DNA of 64,000 bases, taken from assembly GCA_964036665.1 (NCBI GenBank), contig OZ038527.1, forward strand, positions 1,240,001 through 1,304,000, given 5' to 3'. The translations under genes and the position numbers were made by a program. The notes below the pieces were generated by a model that was not told the origin of the DNA, did not search any database, and saw nothing but the letters and a program-made list of their open reading frames with translations. Every line of letters begins with the position of its first letter. Position 1 is the first letter of the stretch. Origin of the DNA: Gordius sp. MW1 (Eukaryota; Nematomorpha; Gordioida; Gordea; Gordiidae). Of this stretch, positions 34,169 to 45,086 are shown one piece after another.

Positions 34169-34670
34169 TAAAGACTGCACCAAAAATAAAGGAAGGAAAA
34201 GTAGGTATTATTAGGACATCAGGGAATTAAAGATGAGTATTAGATAATTTAAACAAACTTTTGAAACGCGATGGTAGACACCCAACTTGCAAAGCAAAGA
34301 ATACCACAAATAAATCGTCACAAATATACAGGAAAATATGATCAGTATATTTTTTTTTAAAGGCACAAAAAATAAATCAAAATATGGAAAAGTGCATTGT
34401 GATCTAATATAACCTGACAATTTGCTGTAAAGGTTTTACTAATCAATTTAAATATATTAGAAGAGTGTGTAGATTACGAAACGTTTAAAAACGCGGATTG
34501 TTAATGAGTGAGATGGTAGATATTATAATAAGGGAAATTTTCTTGAAATTTTTGCTTTAAAAAATTATGTATAGGAAACATTTTGATAAGCTCGTTGAAA
34601 TTTTATGTTCTATAGACCGTCCATACTCGCCGCAGGTGGACCTATTAATGCAGATTTTTAATTGCATGTA

Positions 34671-34830
34671 GTGTTTTGATCTCGTCTCGGTCTCGAAAAC
34701 AACATCTCGTCTCGTCACGGGAACGATTTTAAAAATCTCGATCTCGTCTCGTTGCGGTCTTGAAAAATCTCGGTCTCGTCTCAACGAGAATTCTCGTCTC
34801 GTCTCAACTTTTGAAAAAAAAATATATAAC
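34671..34830. repeat. Degenerate CTCGT / GAGACGAG repeat, probable hAT end
   Basis: Starting tagtgttttgatctcg, the sequence is a series of ctcgtctcgg-like units. Subterminal arrays of this sort (here gagacgaga, elsewhere gcccg, acccga, gagcgg or gtcgac) mark the hAT ends in this window. It begins where the similarity between copies A and B stops. Confidence 0.5.
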
Positions 34831-35039
34831 GAATTAAAATTTCTCTTTGTTATTAAACATATAAAAGAAGTTTCAAAAAATCCAAATGGCAAACGTTTAT
34901 ATTTTTTGAAAACTTACAAACTTTTTAAAGACTTAGCGCGACAAAACATTCATTGACAATATAAAGATATGAACTAATTCATTAAGATAACATATTCTAA
35001 AAAAAGTGTAAGTTAAAAAAAACTTAAGTTAGAAGTATA

Positions 35040-35910
35040 GAAATTGTCGGAGGTTGGAGCAAGTGGCAATGCTGTCTACGTCTAATTTCTTATATACCAC
35101 CACAGCAAATCAATTATAAATTATTGTTTGACAAGTGGTTTTGTTCAACACATTTGCAAGTCGTACTGGCACAAAGAGGTGTTTTTTGCGCAGCCACGGT
35201 TAGAGGGAATCGACTACCTAATATCCAATTTCCAACCGATAAGGAGTTGAAACAAAAAGGACGAGGTTCTTTTGTTTCCAAAACAACAATAATAAACGGA
35301 GTCGAGCTGAATTCAGTGAAGTGGCACGACAACCGTGCTGTCACCTTATTGAGCACCTTTGTAGGTGCACATCCTCTGATTGATTGCGAAAGATACGATA
35401 GAAAAATAAAGGATAAAATAATGATCAAATGTCAAACATTGTGAAAGTTTATAATAAATCAATGGGAGGTATAGATCTTATGGATTCTTTAATTTCATTA
35501 TATAGAATTCATGCCAAATCAAGAAAATGGTACCATCGAATTTTATTTCATGTATTCGACATGTTACTTATAATTTCTTGGTTGCAATTCAAACGGGATT
35601 ATAATAGTATATCTATAGCAGCCTAGGATCGATTAAGCTTATACAATTTCAAAATTTCGGTGGCGGAAGTCCTTTGCAAATATGGCAAATGCACCACAAA
35701 CAACATTCCCAAACGAAAATCAATTGAGACAGGTTATGGGGAAATTTGTAAAAAAGGACCAGCCCAATCTTTACCTAATGTAGAGGTTAGAAAAGACCTC
35801 ACAGCTCACTGGCCCAAATATAAAGGGTAGATGTAAACTGCCAAGATGCATATTTGTTACGAAAGTTTCTCGCCAAAAATGTGGCGTATATTTATTGTTT
35901 TATAGATTTT
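35040..35910 (+). pseudogene. piggyBac-type transposase (PGBD-like), C-terminal half, broken
   Basis: Readable blocks are NYKLLFDKWF, RGVFCAATVRGNRLPNIQFP, KGRGSFVSKT, VKWHDNRAVTLLSTFVGAHP (the DDD/D catalytic region), then after a frameshift near 35421 NIVKVYNKSMGGIDLMDSLI and RKWYHRILFHVFDM, then the cysteine-rich end (RCKLPRCIFVT, KCGVYL) after several more shifts. Known piggyBac proteins use these motifs in this order. The N-terminal half and TIRs are missing, so it is a dead fragment. Confidence 0.85.
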
Positions 35911-36436
35911 CATAAATTAAAATGTTCCAACATTAAATATTTGTTGTAATTCATATAAAATTATATATAATTATAGTTAGAGTATAATAAAAATTATTGG
36001 AAATTGTACCCTTAATTGCATAATGTGTATTTGAATCTACATACCGTATATCTTCTAAGATATTTAAAAAAAATTCGAAAAAGTGAGCCATGAGATTATC
36101 AATAGTATCGAGACAAAAAAAATCTAGTTTGCAAAAAAAAATTATTCTAACATAGTTCATGCAGTAGAGAAATGTTTTCTTTTTGCAAATTAATTAATAA
36201 CAAAATAATCATTATTATAATGCCACGTTTACCCTAGGTTAGAGACAGGTCACGATTAAAATTTAATTAGTGATTTTCGCAAGTCTTTTTAATTTAAACT
36301 GCATTCTGCACTAGTTTATTCCCACTAAAATGATATTTATTAAACAATAAAGATCACTATGGAAATCGTCAAATCCAACACGATTTCCATACACGGATCA
36401 ATGCCCTCCAATTAGTTTTTAACGCGTGTTCTTTTG
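35911..36436. repeat. Includes a copy of the 3' flank of VWC copy C
   Basis: 36185-36345 matches 24070-24225 closely (ataatgccacgtt, agacaggt-acgattaaaatt, gtgattttcgcaagtctttt, aactgcattctgca, aatgatatttattaaacaat). Only the sequence downstream of that gene was copied; no VWC exon is present here. Confidence 0.65.
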
Positions 36437-36690
36437 TAGTATTAATTGCTATGCAATTTATGGGCTCGCCTTTTGTTGTCCGTCCGTCCGTCCATTTTTC
36501 GTTTTTGAATTGGTATATTAGGATAACATTAATAATTTCCTTATGCCCTCCCCTATAAGGGCCTATGCCTCTACTGATATGGGTCCCTGTGCACCCCCCC
36601 CCCCCCACAAAAACTTATGCCTCTACTGATGTGGGTTGGGGCAAATTCTTAATTACTGGTTCGAATCCCGGAGAGGGCAATTTTTTTTTA
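36437..36690. mobile_element. HINE-like end with tRNA-like box B motif
   Basis: Starts ttaattgctatgcaatttat then gggctcgcc and (gtcc)n. It contains two copies of atgcctctactgat-tgggt and ends with actggttcgaatcccggaga then gggcaattttttttt. The last segment looks like a tRNA T-arm with 3' acceptor strand and a T run, but no complete tRNA is present. Related reverse-strand copies lie near 22370 and 33730. Confidence 0.55.
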
Positions 36691-37058
36691 AATTAATATA
36701 TTGTTCTTGTTAATACTATCGCATTCCTGAAGAATACGATATAAAATAAAAAATGTTTGAAGGAAGGGGAATCATCAGGAGTAATTATCGAGGAAAGATA
36801 TTGGGGGATGGCCGGGCCTAAGGCCTTTAAATAAAGATGACTTTACCGCTTTACATGGTATTATATTTTATTTATATCCGAGAAACAAGAATAAATTAAT
36901 ATATCGAAAACGCGTTATCAAGTTCAATGATGCGGATTCATGTTGATCAATGGGGAAGAAATAACAAATACGTATAAGCGCGTGTGGGGGGGGGGGTGGT
37001 AAAGTAACACACGTACTGGAAATTAAATGGAAAGCAAAAGTATCACATATTCAGAACC

Positions 37059-37304
37059 GGTATCATTTCAAAATGACAGTCCAAAATGCAACTAAGCCAC
37101 ATCGTGAGATTCGCGAATCTCACGATCGTTAGATTCGTAATTACTCATTGAGCAAGCGCATAATTTCCATTGGGTAGTGTTTTAGGTCAGCTTTTTAGGG
37201 TTAGGGTTAGGGTTAGGTTTAGATGCACATCAAATTCCCTCCCCATTTGAGATTTAATTTTTCGTGATATTCGTGTGACATTTTGGCCTGTGACATTTTG
37301 AACC
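37059..37304 (+). mobile_element. Short TIR element with TTAGGG-like core, copy 2
   Basis: Ends ggtatcatttcaaaatgaca and gtgacattttgaaccc. It has a core of three to four tagggt units (37195-37220). Inverse of 4065-4287. Confidence 0.65.
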
Positions 37305-37419
37305 CAAGACTTCAGAACCATGTATATATTAAAATCAGTACACAGATGTTACAAGCAGCCTTTGTATAAGAGGACATGGGGGTGGGAAATATACTCGTAT
37401 CAAGGGATACGATAAATAC

Positions 37420-37815
37420 CATTGATAATATGACTTTTTGACCGTGTCCTGGCTACTGACCAATGAAAAAATGTCTATTTGCCAAAGTGTAGCAAATTTT
37501 TTTTTTATATTTTAAATATAGGCTATTTGGCCGTTTGCTGGCTACTGACCAATAAAAAAATTGACCACTGGCCAAAGTGAGATTAAGGTCAAATTTTTTA
37601 TCTAGCTTATAATTATTGGCCGGTATTTGGCAGTCTGCTGGTTATTGACCAATGGAAAAAATGACCACTAGCCAAAGTGAGATTTAAATCAATTTTTTTT
37701 CCTAGATTATTAATATAGGCTAGGTATTTGGCTGCTAACCATTAGAAAAAATAACCACTGCCAAAGTGATGGAAAAAATGACCAATGGCCAAAGTCTGAT
37801 TGGATTTTTTTTTTG
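37420..37815. repeat. Four diverged units of the gaccaatg minisatellite
   Basis: Units carry ggctactgaccaatgaaaaa and gaccactggccaaagtg; forward orientation as in 770-1760. Confidence 0.7.
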
Positions 37816-37896
37816 ATTTTTTTAATATCTTGTTTATACTATACATATGCGCATGATTTGAAAGTCTGGTCATAATTCAAATTATGGGTCGCCTAC

Positions 37897-38099
37897 TAGA
37901 GTTGTTAAATTGCTAACTTTCTTCAACTCCAGCTACCATCTGCTCGAGTTTCTGCTCGGCCCTCGAGCATTTTTATAGGCTACTATTCTGCCTAGTGCAC
38001 CCAACTGCGAGCACAAATTGTGCTAACGCGCATATTAAGCAACTCAGTGTGCGTGCTCGCGTCTGGAGTTTGAAGAAAGTTAGCAATTTAACAACTCTA
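37897..38099. mobile_element. hAT MITE with tagagttgttaaattgc ends
   Basis: Termini tagagttgttaaattgct and agcaatttaacaactcta are perfect inverted repeats, with perfect 8 bp duplication tcgcctac (37889-37896 and 38100-38107). 203 bp; subterminal gctcgag and gtgctcgcg repeats. Confidence 0.92.
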
Positions 38100-38359
38100 T
38101 CGCCTACACCAAATTGTTTAAATTTATACAGTATCAAAAAAACTCTAAATTGAAAGTTGTACGTTTTGTAAGGATGACTTTTGGCTTTTCCAAGGTCATA
38201 CCCTCTATTTACGTTCCTTTCGTCATTTTGATTAATTTAGAAGTTGATAAATAAGACTGAATGAAAGAAAACCTATTCGTCAATAAATAAAGTATTAATA
38301 AGTTTTTTATAGCAGGGTTTACAAAAATTTAACGTTAACGGTAATATTCCTACCAAAGT

Positions 38360-40110
38360 AATCCCTATATTGTTCGGCGCAAAACTCATCGCTATAAAAA
38401 ACTTGATAATTTGGTAAGACCCATTGCTATTGGCAGTGTTTTCCGACGTATTACATTAAAACTCATTTGTAAGACAATTAAATCCAGTTTAAGCGGCTTA
38501 ATTCCTCACCAATTAGGATTTGGGGTTAAAGGCGGCTGTGAGGCTGCCAGTCACGCTGCGCGGATAAGTCTTCAACAAATTCCCTCCAATCACTGCATGG
38601 TTAAATTAGACTTTGCCATTGCATTTAATAATATTCGCCGAGAATCGATAATAAATTCCTTCGTCGATGAGTTCCCAAAGTTTTCAAATTACATCAGATT
38701 AAGTTACGGTTGCATATCAAAACTAAAGTTTGGGGACTTTTTAATTGAATCGGCAGAAGGTATTCAACAAGGTGACCCTCTAGTCTGGGTCCACCTTTGT
38801 TTTGTCTAGGAAACATTTAACAAAATCTTTACCAAACCAATGCTCTTTATTATTAAACGTCTAGTACCTAGACGTTGCCACCTTATGCGGCCCTTCGGAA
38901 GAAATCTCCAGGGTCATCTTTTAATCCGAGATTATGAAGCCGTCCTAAACCTGAAATTGAATATCTCTAAATGTGAGATATATCAGTGCCCGGATATTAA
39001 CATATTTTCCATTTATAAGCCCTTTTTAAAAGTTAATACGTAGTCACTTATCAACTCTTTTTTTGAAGATGGAAATTCTCAATACCCTCCCAAAACATCA
39101 CGCGTTTCATATCATCAAAAATTATTTTAATATCTCCAAAATTCAACAGTGCTTCGGGTCCTCATCAGCTTTTTGATTTTAAAAAGCTACGATAGCTTTA
39201 TGAAAAACACGCTAGAAGCCATCCTTAATATCAAATTCAGCAATTCTTCGTGGCTCCAAGCCTCATTACCTACTAAAGCTGGCGGCTTAGGCATATGCCC
39301 AGCAACCTCAATTTCATTAGCAGTCTTTATCTCTTCGTATAAATCCGCCCAAGGTCTGATCGACCGATTAATCATAACAAGTGAGGATCCATCGTTTGTA
39401 CAAGCTCTAGATGTCTGGTCTGCCAATGTCAACCCAAGGACCCCCTTCCCCATAACCTCAAGACTAAAGGATTGGGATGCTGGCCTCGTATCGCGCTCCG
39501 TTGATTAGCTCTTATCAAGTTGCGTATTGACGGATCGGGTCACGTGTGGCTAGAAGCCTACCCTAGCTCACTTTTTGGATTGATGTTGGAGGACCCAGAG
39601 CTAGCACACTCCATCGCCCTCAGACTAGGAATTCCCTATTCAAAGGAATATTCCTGCCGCAACTGCTCCCAGAACATAGACATCTATGCAAAACATACCC
39701 TACACTGCCTTTACAATAAATTTGAATACATAAGGCACGAAAAGGTGACCATCCTTATCCAAGCCGCTTTTAAAAAAGCCAACATTCCCTCCGTTTTAGA
39801 GCCGTCAGACCCTTCGTTGAAGGGAAGAATGCGACCAGACGGCTCTACTTTTATCCCTTGGCAAAATGGTCTACCCCTTAAATAGGATTTCACCTGCATA
39901 GACATTTTCGCCCCTTTTAACCAAAACTACAACGCTCTCGCCGAACACCGCAAAACGGTTAAATACCAGGCCCTCCTACCATCTAATATCTTTACCCCTA
40001 TCGTTGCCTCATGTTCTGGAACTTTTGGTCCGGCCGCCATTAAGCTTTTTAAAGAAATCAGCAGTCGCTGCCCGCCCTCCAAATATTCCACAATTTTTAC
40101 TTAAACAAAA
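38360..40110 (+). pseudogene. LINE (non-LTR retrotransposon) with RT and endonuclease-like C-terminus, broken
   Basis: RT blocks: LVRPIAIGSVFRRI, HQLGFGVKGGCEAASHAARI, VKLDFAIAFNNIRRE, SAEGIQQGDPL (about 38410-38790). The YxDD segment is lost to a deletion or frameshift around 38800-38880. Later blocks: LNLKLNISKCEIY, ASLPTKAGGLGI, then a Cys/His segment (CRNCSQNIDIYAKHTLHCL, about 39652-39710) and RMRPDGSTFIPWQNG (about 39826-39875). A His/Cys motif followed by RPDG...W suggests the PD-(D/E)XK (restriction-like) endonuclease end of R2-like LINEs; that is an inference from family layout. At least four frame changes, so inactive. Confidence 0.75.
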
Positions 40111-40544
40111 AATTGGTATTTTTATAGCAAAGTACAATTTTAAATTCCAGGCCAGTCATTATTAAATGAGCCGAATTTTATATTGAATTTTCATCTAATC
40201 ATTCGAAACATTAAACATCAGTTTTTCCTTTTTATAATGAAACTTTTTTGAAAAATCTCATATTAATATTCATTTTATACAGATATATTAGAAAATAGTT
40301 TTATTATGGACTAGAACCCGGCAAACGTTGTTTTGCCATTTACCCGGGTGTATTAAATTATGTTGCAATTTTAGAGCATATATGATCATAAAGCGGTTAT
40401 TGAGGTAAAAATAAAGTTTCATGTCTATATGTTCTACTTCTTTTGTTCTATTTCCGCATACAGTGTAACGCGTACGAATACAACATAACGCAATAATAAA
40501 TCAAAAAAGTAAACATTTAAAAATGATACCACATAACATGCCGC

Positions 40545-41500
40545 AGTAATAATATATTGGCAGGACAGGTGAGCAACGCAATGCTAGAGGATATACGACA
40601 CTTTTAGTTTTTCCATCAGGTGCGAAAATGAACAGATTTCTCGGTGTGGCAACTCTGGAGCAAGCAACATATAATTGACCATGTGAAAAACATGGTTTTT
40701 CTAAATTCAATCCAGCAACGCTTAGTGATTGTCCTTGGGCTTTATTGATTGTAATTGCAAAAGCTAAGCGCACAGGAAACTGTAGGCGCTTGAACTCGAA
40801 GGGCAAATCGGTCGGAAGCATTGGAATGCGCGGAATCCATCTTCTCCTTTACTTTTGCCGCTGATGATTGTCGCTTCAATGACGTTTGGCAGTAGTTGTT
40901 TTACCTCAAGTCTAGTTCTGTTACACAGCTTAGGTGGATTTAAATTGCGAAGGATAATTATAGGTGAACCAATTTTCAGAGTCAATTTGTGAGGTGGCAT
41001 TCCCGATGGTTCTAATGAATTTAAAAATTTAATTCGATAATTCACCGCCTGATCTGCATCGATAACTGTGTCAACAGATGTGTAAGTAAATGGTTCACCA
41101 GGAATGTTCAATAGAATGCGATTAGATATTTTGTTCACGTCGTCATTCTTCGGAGCCAAGATAGCCCGTTCACAAAGCCAGTCGTGATTTGTAAAGTTAA
41201 TATCAATTTCCGGGAACACCATATTTACGACATCTTTAATTGATGACTGTATTTTGCAAAAGTGCGATGAAAATGATATTTCGTGCGTTGAGGGTTCAAT
41301 TAAAAATTTACCGTCTCCCAAGTCCAACAGTTGGTTTGCAAATGGTTGCGCCGAATCATCTTGAAGTAAATGAACACGCATGTTGGTGGTTAGCGTGATT
41401 ATCTTTACACTTCTCCAAAGATATGACGTTTTCAGGCAAGCATTGAGCTCATCTGAGGGTGTCGACTTTGGGATGACTGGCAAGTTTGACGGAAGTGTAT
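40545..41500 (-). pseudogene. Helitron Pif1-like helicase, C-terminal part
   Basis: The reading from 41483 shows PVIPKSTPSDELNACLKTSYLW, LTTNMRV, ERAILAPKNDDVN, KIGSPIIILRNLNPPKLCNRTRL, and after a frameshift near 40800 PFEFKRLQFPVRLAFAITINKAQGQS and LYVACSRV (helicase motifs V and VI). The Walker A and B motifs are absent: a deletion joins Rep directly to this point at about 41490. The protein cannot be functional. Confidence 0.88.
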
Positions 41501-42055
41501 TTTATAGACTTCACTGAATTGCAATATTCCACGTTTATGTGGGCCTTGAACATTTTCGAAAGCGACGGAGTGTAAGGGACGATCCATCTATTGTCGATTT
41601 CTACGGAAACAGTTTTCACTTTGATGGTGAATCTATGACCTCCATGCTCCATCGTTTGGATTACGGCGTCTATAGCGGATAGCCGTCGCCACCAGTTTTA
41701 ATTTCTAGGCTCATTTCTCTGGGATATTTTTTGGTGCATTTTTCGTCTTTCATACTTGGTAAATCTCTATTCATTGCTCCGCACGGTTTATGAATCATAT
41801 GACGACTGATGATTTCAAATAATAGCGGATCTTTTTGTGGATCGGGCAGTTCAGCCGATTTAATATTATCAATATGAGTAGGAAAATTTTTGTCGTTCAG
41901 CCAAATTAGGATGTGAGCGTGTGGTAAGCCTCTTTTTCCCCATTCTATGGAATATAGCCAGCAGATAGTTTCTCCGTAAATGTGATCTTTGGTGATGACA
42001 TCGATGAGGCGCATTAGTTTTTGCCTAAAAACTCTGGCGGTGAGATCATGTCGAT
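41450..42055 (-). pseudogene. Helitron Rep (HUH) nuclease fragment
   Basis: The reading 42050-41670 includes ARVFRQKLMRLIDVI, SIEWGKRGLPHAHILIWLND (HAH is the HUH metal site) and HKPCGAMN; a shift near 41660 leads to VEIDNRWIVPYTPSLSKMFK, AHINVEYCNSVKSIKY (to about 41500). The N-terminal third and the second half carrying the catalytic tyrosines are missing. Confidence 0.85.
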
Positions 42056-42069
42056 GAGATGATGCTAGG

Positions 42070-43090
42070 TATTATTCTGCCGAGTGATTTTTTTCGCATT
42101 TCGGAGTGTCAGGAATGAAGTGTGAAATTTTAAACCAAATCGTTCTGGTAGATTTCCAAAATTGTTGGTAGCTCCGATTATTTGTAGATTGTCGGGATGG
42201 AAAAAAGGCTCCGATTATTTGTAGATTATCGGGATAAAAAATTTTTTTTTTGCATTCCGGAGTGTCAGAAATGAAGTGTGAAATTTTGAACCAAATCGGT
42301 CTGGTAGATTTCCAAAATTGGTGGCGGCTCCGATTATTTTTAGATTGTCTTTTATCTTTTTTTTGCATTCCGGAGTGTCAGGAATGAAGTGTGAAATTTT
42401 GAACCAAATCGGTCTGGTAGATTTCCAAAATTGGTGGCGGCTCCGATTATTTTAGATTGTCGGGATGGAAAAAAAGGCTCCGATTATTTGTAGATTATCG
42501 GGATGGAAAAAAAAATTTTTGCATTCCGGAGTGTCAGGAATGAAGTGTGAAATTTTGAACCAAATCGTTCTGGTAGATTTCCAAAATTGTTGGCGGCTCC
42601 GATTATTTGTAGATTGTCGGGATGGAAAAAAGGCTCCGATTATTTGTAGATTATCGGGATAAAAAAAATTTTTTTTTGCATTCCGGAGTGTCAGAAATGA
42701 AGTGTGAAATTTTGAACCAAATCGGTCTGGTAGATTTTCGAAATTGGTGGCGGCTCCGATTATTTGTAGATTGTCTTTTATCTTTTTTTTGCATTCCGGA
42801 GTGTCAGGAATGAAGTGTGAAATTTTGAACCAAATCGGTCTGGTAGATTTCCAAAATTGGTGGCGGCTCCGATTATTTGTAGATTGTCGGGATGGAAAAA
42901 AAGGCTATGATTATTTGTAGATTATCGGGATGGAAAAAAAATTTTTTGCATTCCGGAGTGTCAGGAATGAAGTGTGAAAATTTGAACAAAATCGGTCTGG
43001 TAGATTTCCAAAATTGGGGGCGGCTCCGATTATTTGTAGATTGTCGGGATGGAAAAAAAGGCTCCGATTATTTGTAGATTATCGGGATAG
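42070..43090. repeat. Helitron minisatellite, ~110-220 bp units
   Basis: About six units of gcattccggagtgtcaggaa, tgaagtgtgaaattttgaac, caaatcggtctggtagattt, ccaaaattggtggcggctcc, gattatttgtagattgtcgg. The unit resembles half of the palindromic unit of the 14514-16276 Helitron. Confidence 0.85.
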
Positions 43091-45086
43091 ATAAAAATTT
43101 ACCTTTAAAACAATTTCGATTATTTATATTGTTTCTGAATAAAAATAAACGTCCTAACATCATTAAATTTGATTGTTGTCACAATATGACGTCATATGAC
43201 GTCTTTATTAAGTGCTAAAACTTATAAAACAAAAAAACTTGACCCCTCAAAAACTACTGGACCGATTTGGTTCAAACAAATCTTAAAACATGCTCCGGAG
43301 TGTGAGGAATAAACTGTCAAATTTTGAACCAAATCGGTCTGGTAGTTTTCCAAAATTGGTGGCGGCATACACACATACACATATAGTTTCATTTTTATAT
43401 ATAAGATTTAGTAGAGATTATAGAAGAAGAAACCAAATTTCCATTTCCACCATACAAAAAATATTTCAAGCTAATAGATGATACAGATGATAAAGTCAAC
43501 TTAGAGGTGAAATGCCTATTGTGCATTAACAACAAATGATTTCTTTCTCTAAAATCAGCAGCTTTAATTTAAAAAAACACCTTAAGATATTTCTTTATTT
43601 TATAATAATTTTTTTTAAAAATGGTTTTAATTATTTTTGGGCAAATCATTACATTAGTTGAGCTTGGGTTGTCAGATATGATGCTCTTTTATCTTTTTAT
43701 ATTTATTCTAATTTTCTCATTACTCGTTTAACCTGTTTTTCATACATTTTTTTTTAATTTAAAGTATTTTTTTAAATTGAAAATGATGACAATAATTGCA
43801 GCGATTGTCCTGCATTTAAATTGAATTTGGAATGGATAAAAGATCCAAAAAATAGGGAACTAAAAGCCAGATTAATTAATTTTTTAAGGAAACAAATACC
43901 CGACGGAAAAATAGCTACAACTAGTTCACGGGAACCTTGTAATGATTTGGAAGATTTCTTTGGATTCCATGAAATCGATTACAATGAAAATAATTTATTG
44001 GATAGATATTTTTTAAATAATGATAGCAAAATTACTATTTTTGAACAATTCCATGAATCAAAAAATAAAATACAATACCCCACTTCCCTCTAGTGCTCCT
44101 GTGGAGCGCCTATTTAGTATCGCAAAACAGGTCTTAGGGGAGAAGCGTGGGTGTTTGTTAGATTATAATTTAGAAAATTTATCACTTTTAAAAGCTAAGA
44201 TTATAAATATTTTGATATATCATATAATATAAATAAAACGTTTTGATAAAAAAATATGATTTTGTTTCGTGTACCTTTTAAAAAAATGAAAATCAAAGGA
44301 GCGGTTATGGAGCGGCACTCCATTAGTTGGAGCGGGAGCGCTCCTTTTAATATGTAGTAGCGGGTCGCTCCTTTTGAGAAGGTAGGAGCGGGAGCGGGAG
44401 TCGCTACTTTTAAAAAGGAGCGTTAATAAGACTGCCGATAACAATTAGATGATGGAATAAACTAAATTAAGAGCATAGCTATCAAAGCAAGCAAATGGCT
44501 AGAAGCTTTATATTTTTCCCCAAAATTTTATAATTGTTACACATGCTTTTATTTTAAACTTTTTTTTATAAAAATTTGTAGAGTAACTAACATTATGGAG
44601 GCTCCTAATCAAAGAAAGGCAAAGACAGAAGATTATGACTAAAGGCCGATTTTAATATCAAAAAAAAGTTGTTGATTAATATTAAATAACTACCATGGGC
44701 CGAGCCAAATCCAAAAAATTTGTTAAAATTTATTAAATTTATGCGTAAAATTTCAAAAAATAATCACTTTGCCCCTCCCTAAATCATTATTGGCCCCCCC
44801 TCTAATTTCAAAGTTGGCTACGCCCATTATTATTACTATATGTTAATCCTAACAGGTCTAATCAACACAACCCTATTGCTTATATTAAATTTTATTTTTT
44901 TTAAATGTTGCATAAAATATAATCTTTACTTCATAAAAGCAAAATAATTTTTTGTTCAATTTCAAGTTTGGAGAAACTTTTCGCCTAGTCCATTTTTACG
45001 TGAAATCTACAATTTAATAATTTTGCGTCGTAAAAAATAATTTCTTTATTATTAAATAACAAATATAGATTTATCGTTTTAAAGTA

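Larger units (their letters stand above)
27450..34665. repeat. Segmental duplication, copy A
   Basis: From the motif gtaattaacattatggacgc (about 27510) to ttttaattgcatg (about 34670) the sequence aligns in order with 44520-54577, direct orientation. Shared content includes the VWC gene, the MITE in its first intron, blocks such as gatgacacaactactatttg, the ggggagaccggggc half-element, and the gttgacgcgcag motif. Copy A alone has the HINE-like element at 32903-34168. Confidence 0.85.
40311..43406 (-). mobile_element. Helitron with Rep and helicase remains, internally deleted
   Basis: Minus strand: TC start at 43406 (tcttatatataaaaatgaaa), and 3' end ggcaaaacaacgtttgcc, gggttCTAG at 40311. Flanks are A and T. 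From 5' to 3' it holds a minisatellite (43090-42070), a Rep piece, a deletion junction and a helicase C-terminus. It is the coding relative of the short Helitrons at 9867 and 14514, which share both ends with it. Confidence 0.9.
40306..44425 (+). pseudogene. hAT transposon with BED-type transposase, split by a Helitron and internally deleted
   Basis: ATGGA at 40306-40310 and tttagtagag from 43407 join in one frame when the Helitron is left out: MDLVEIIEEETKF, PFPPYKKYFK, VKCLLCIN (a BED-finger-like start, to about 43540). After about 260 bp of decayed sequence, 43800-44210 carries the C-terminal half: FLRKQIPDGKI, LEDFFGF, and after a shift near 44080 the dimerisation block SSAPVERLFSIAKQVLGEKR. 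The middle of the transposase is missing. The right end (44285-44425) is a gagcgg / gctcc subterminal repeat array typical of the hATs here; no left end was found. Confidence 0.75.

Noticed and set aside
36540..36690. tRNA gene
   Set aside because: Only a T arm, 3' acceptor strand and T run are seen; the A box and anticodon arm are missing and the segment recurs inside a repeat family.
37195..37220. Telomere or interstitial telomeric repeat (TTAGGG)
   Set aside because: Only three or four units within a TIR element that has another decayed copy at 4065; not telomeric.
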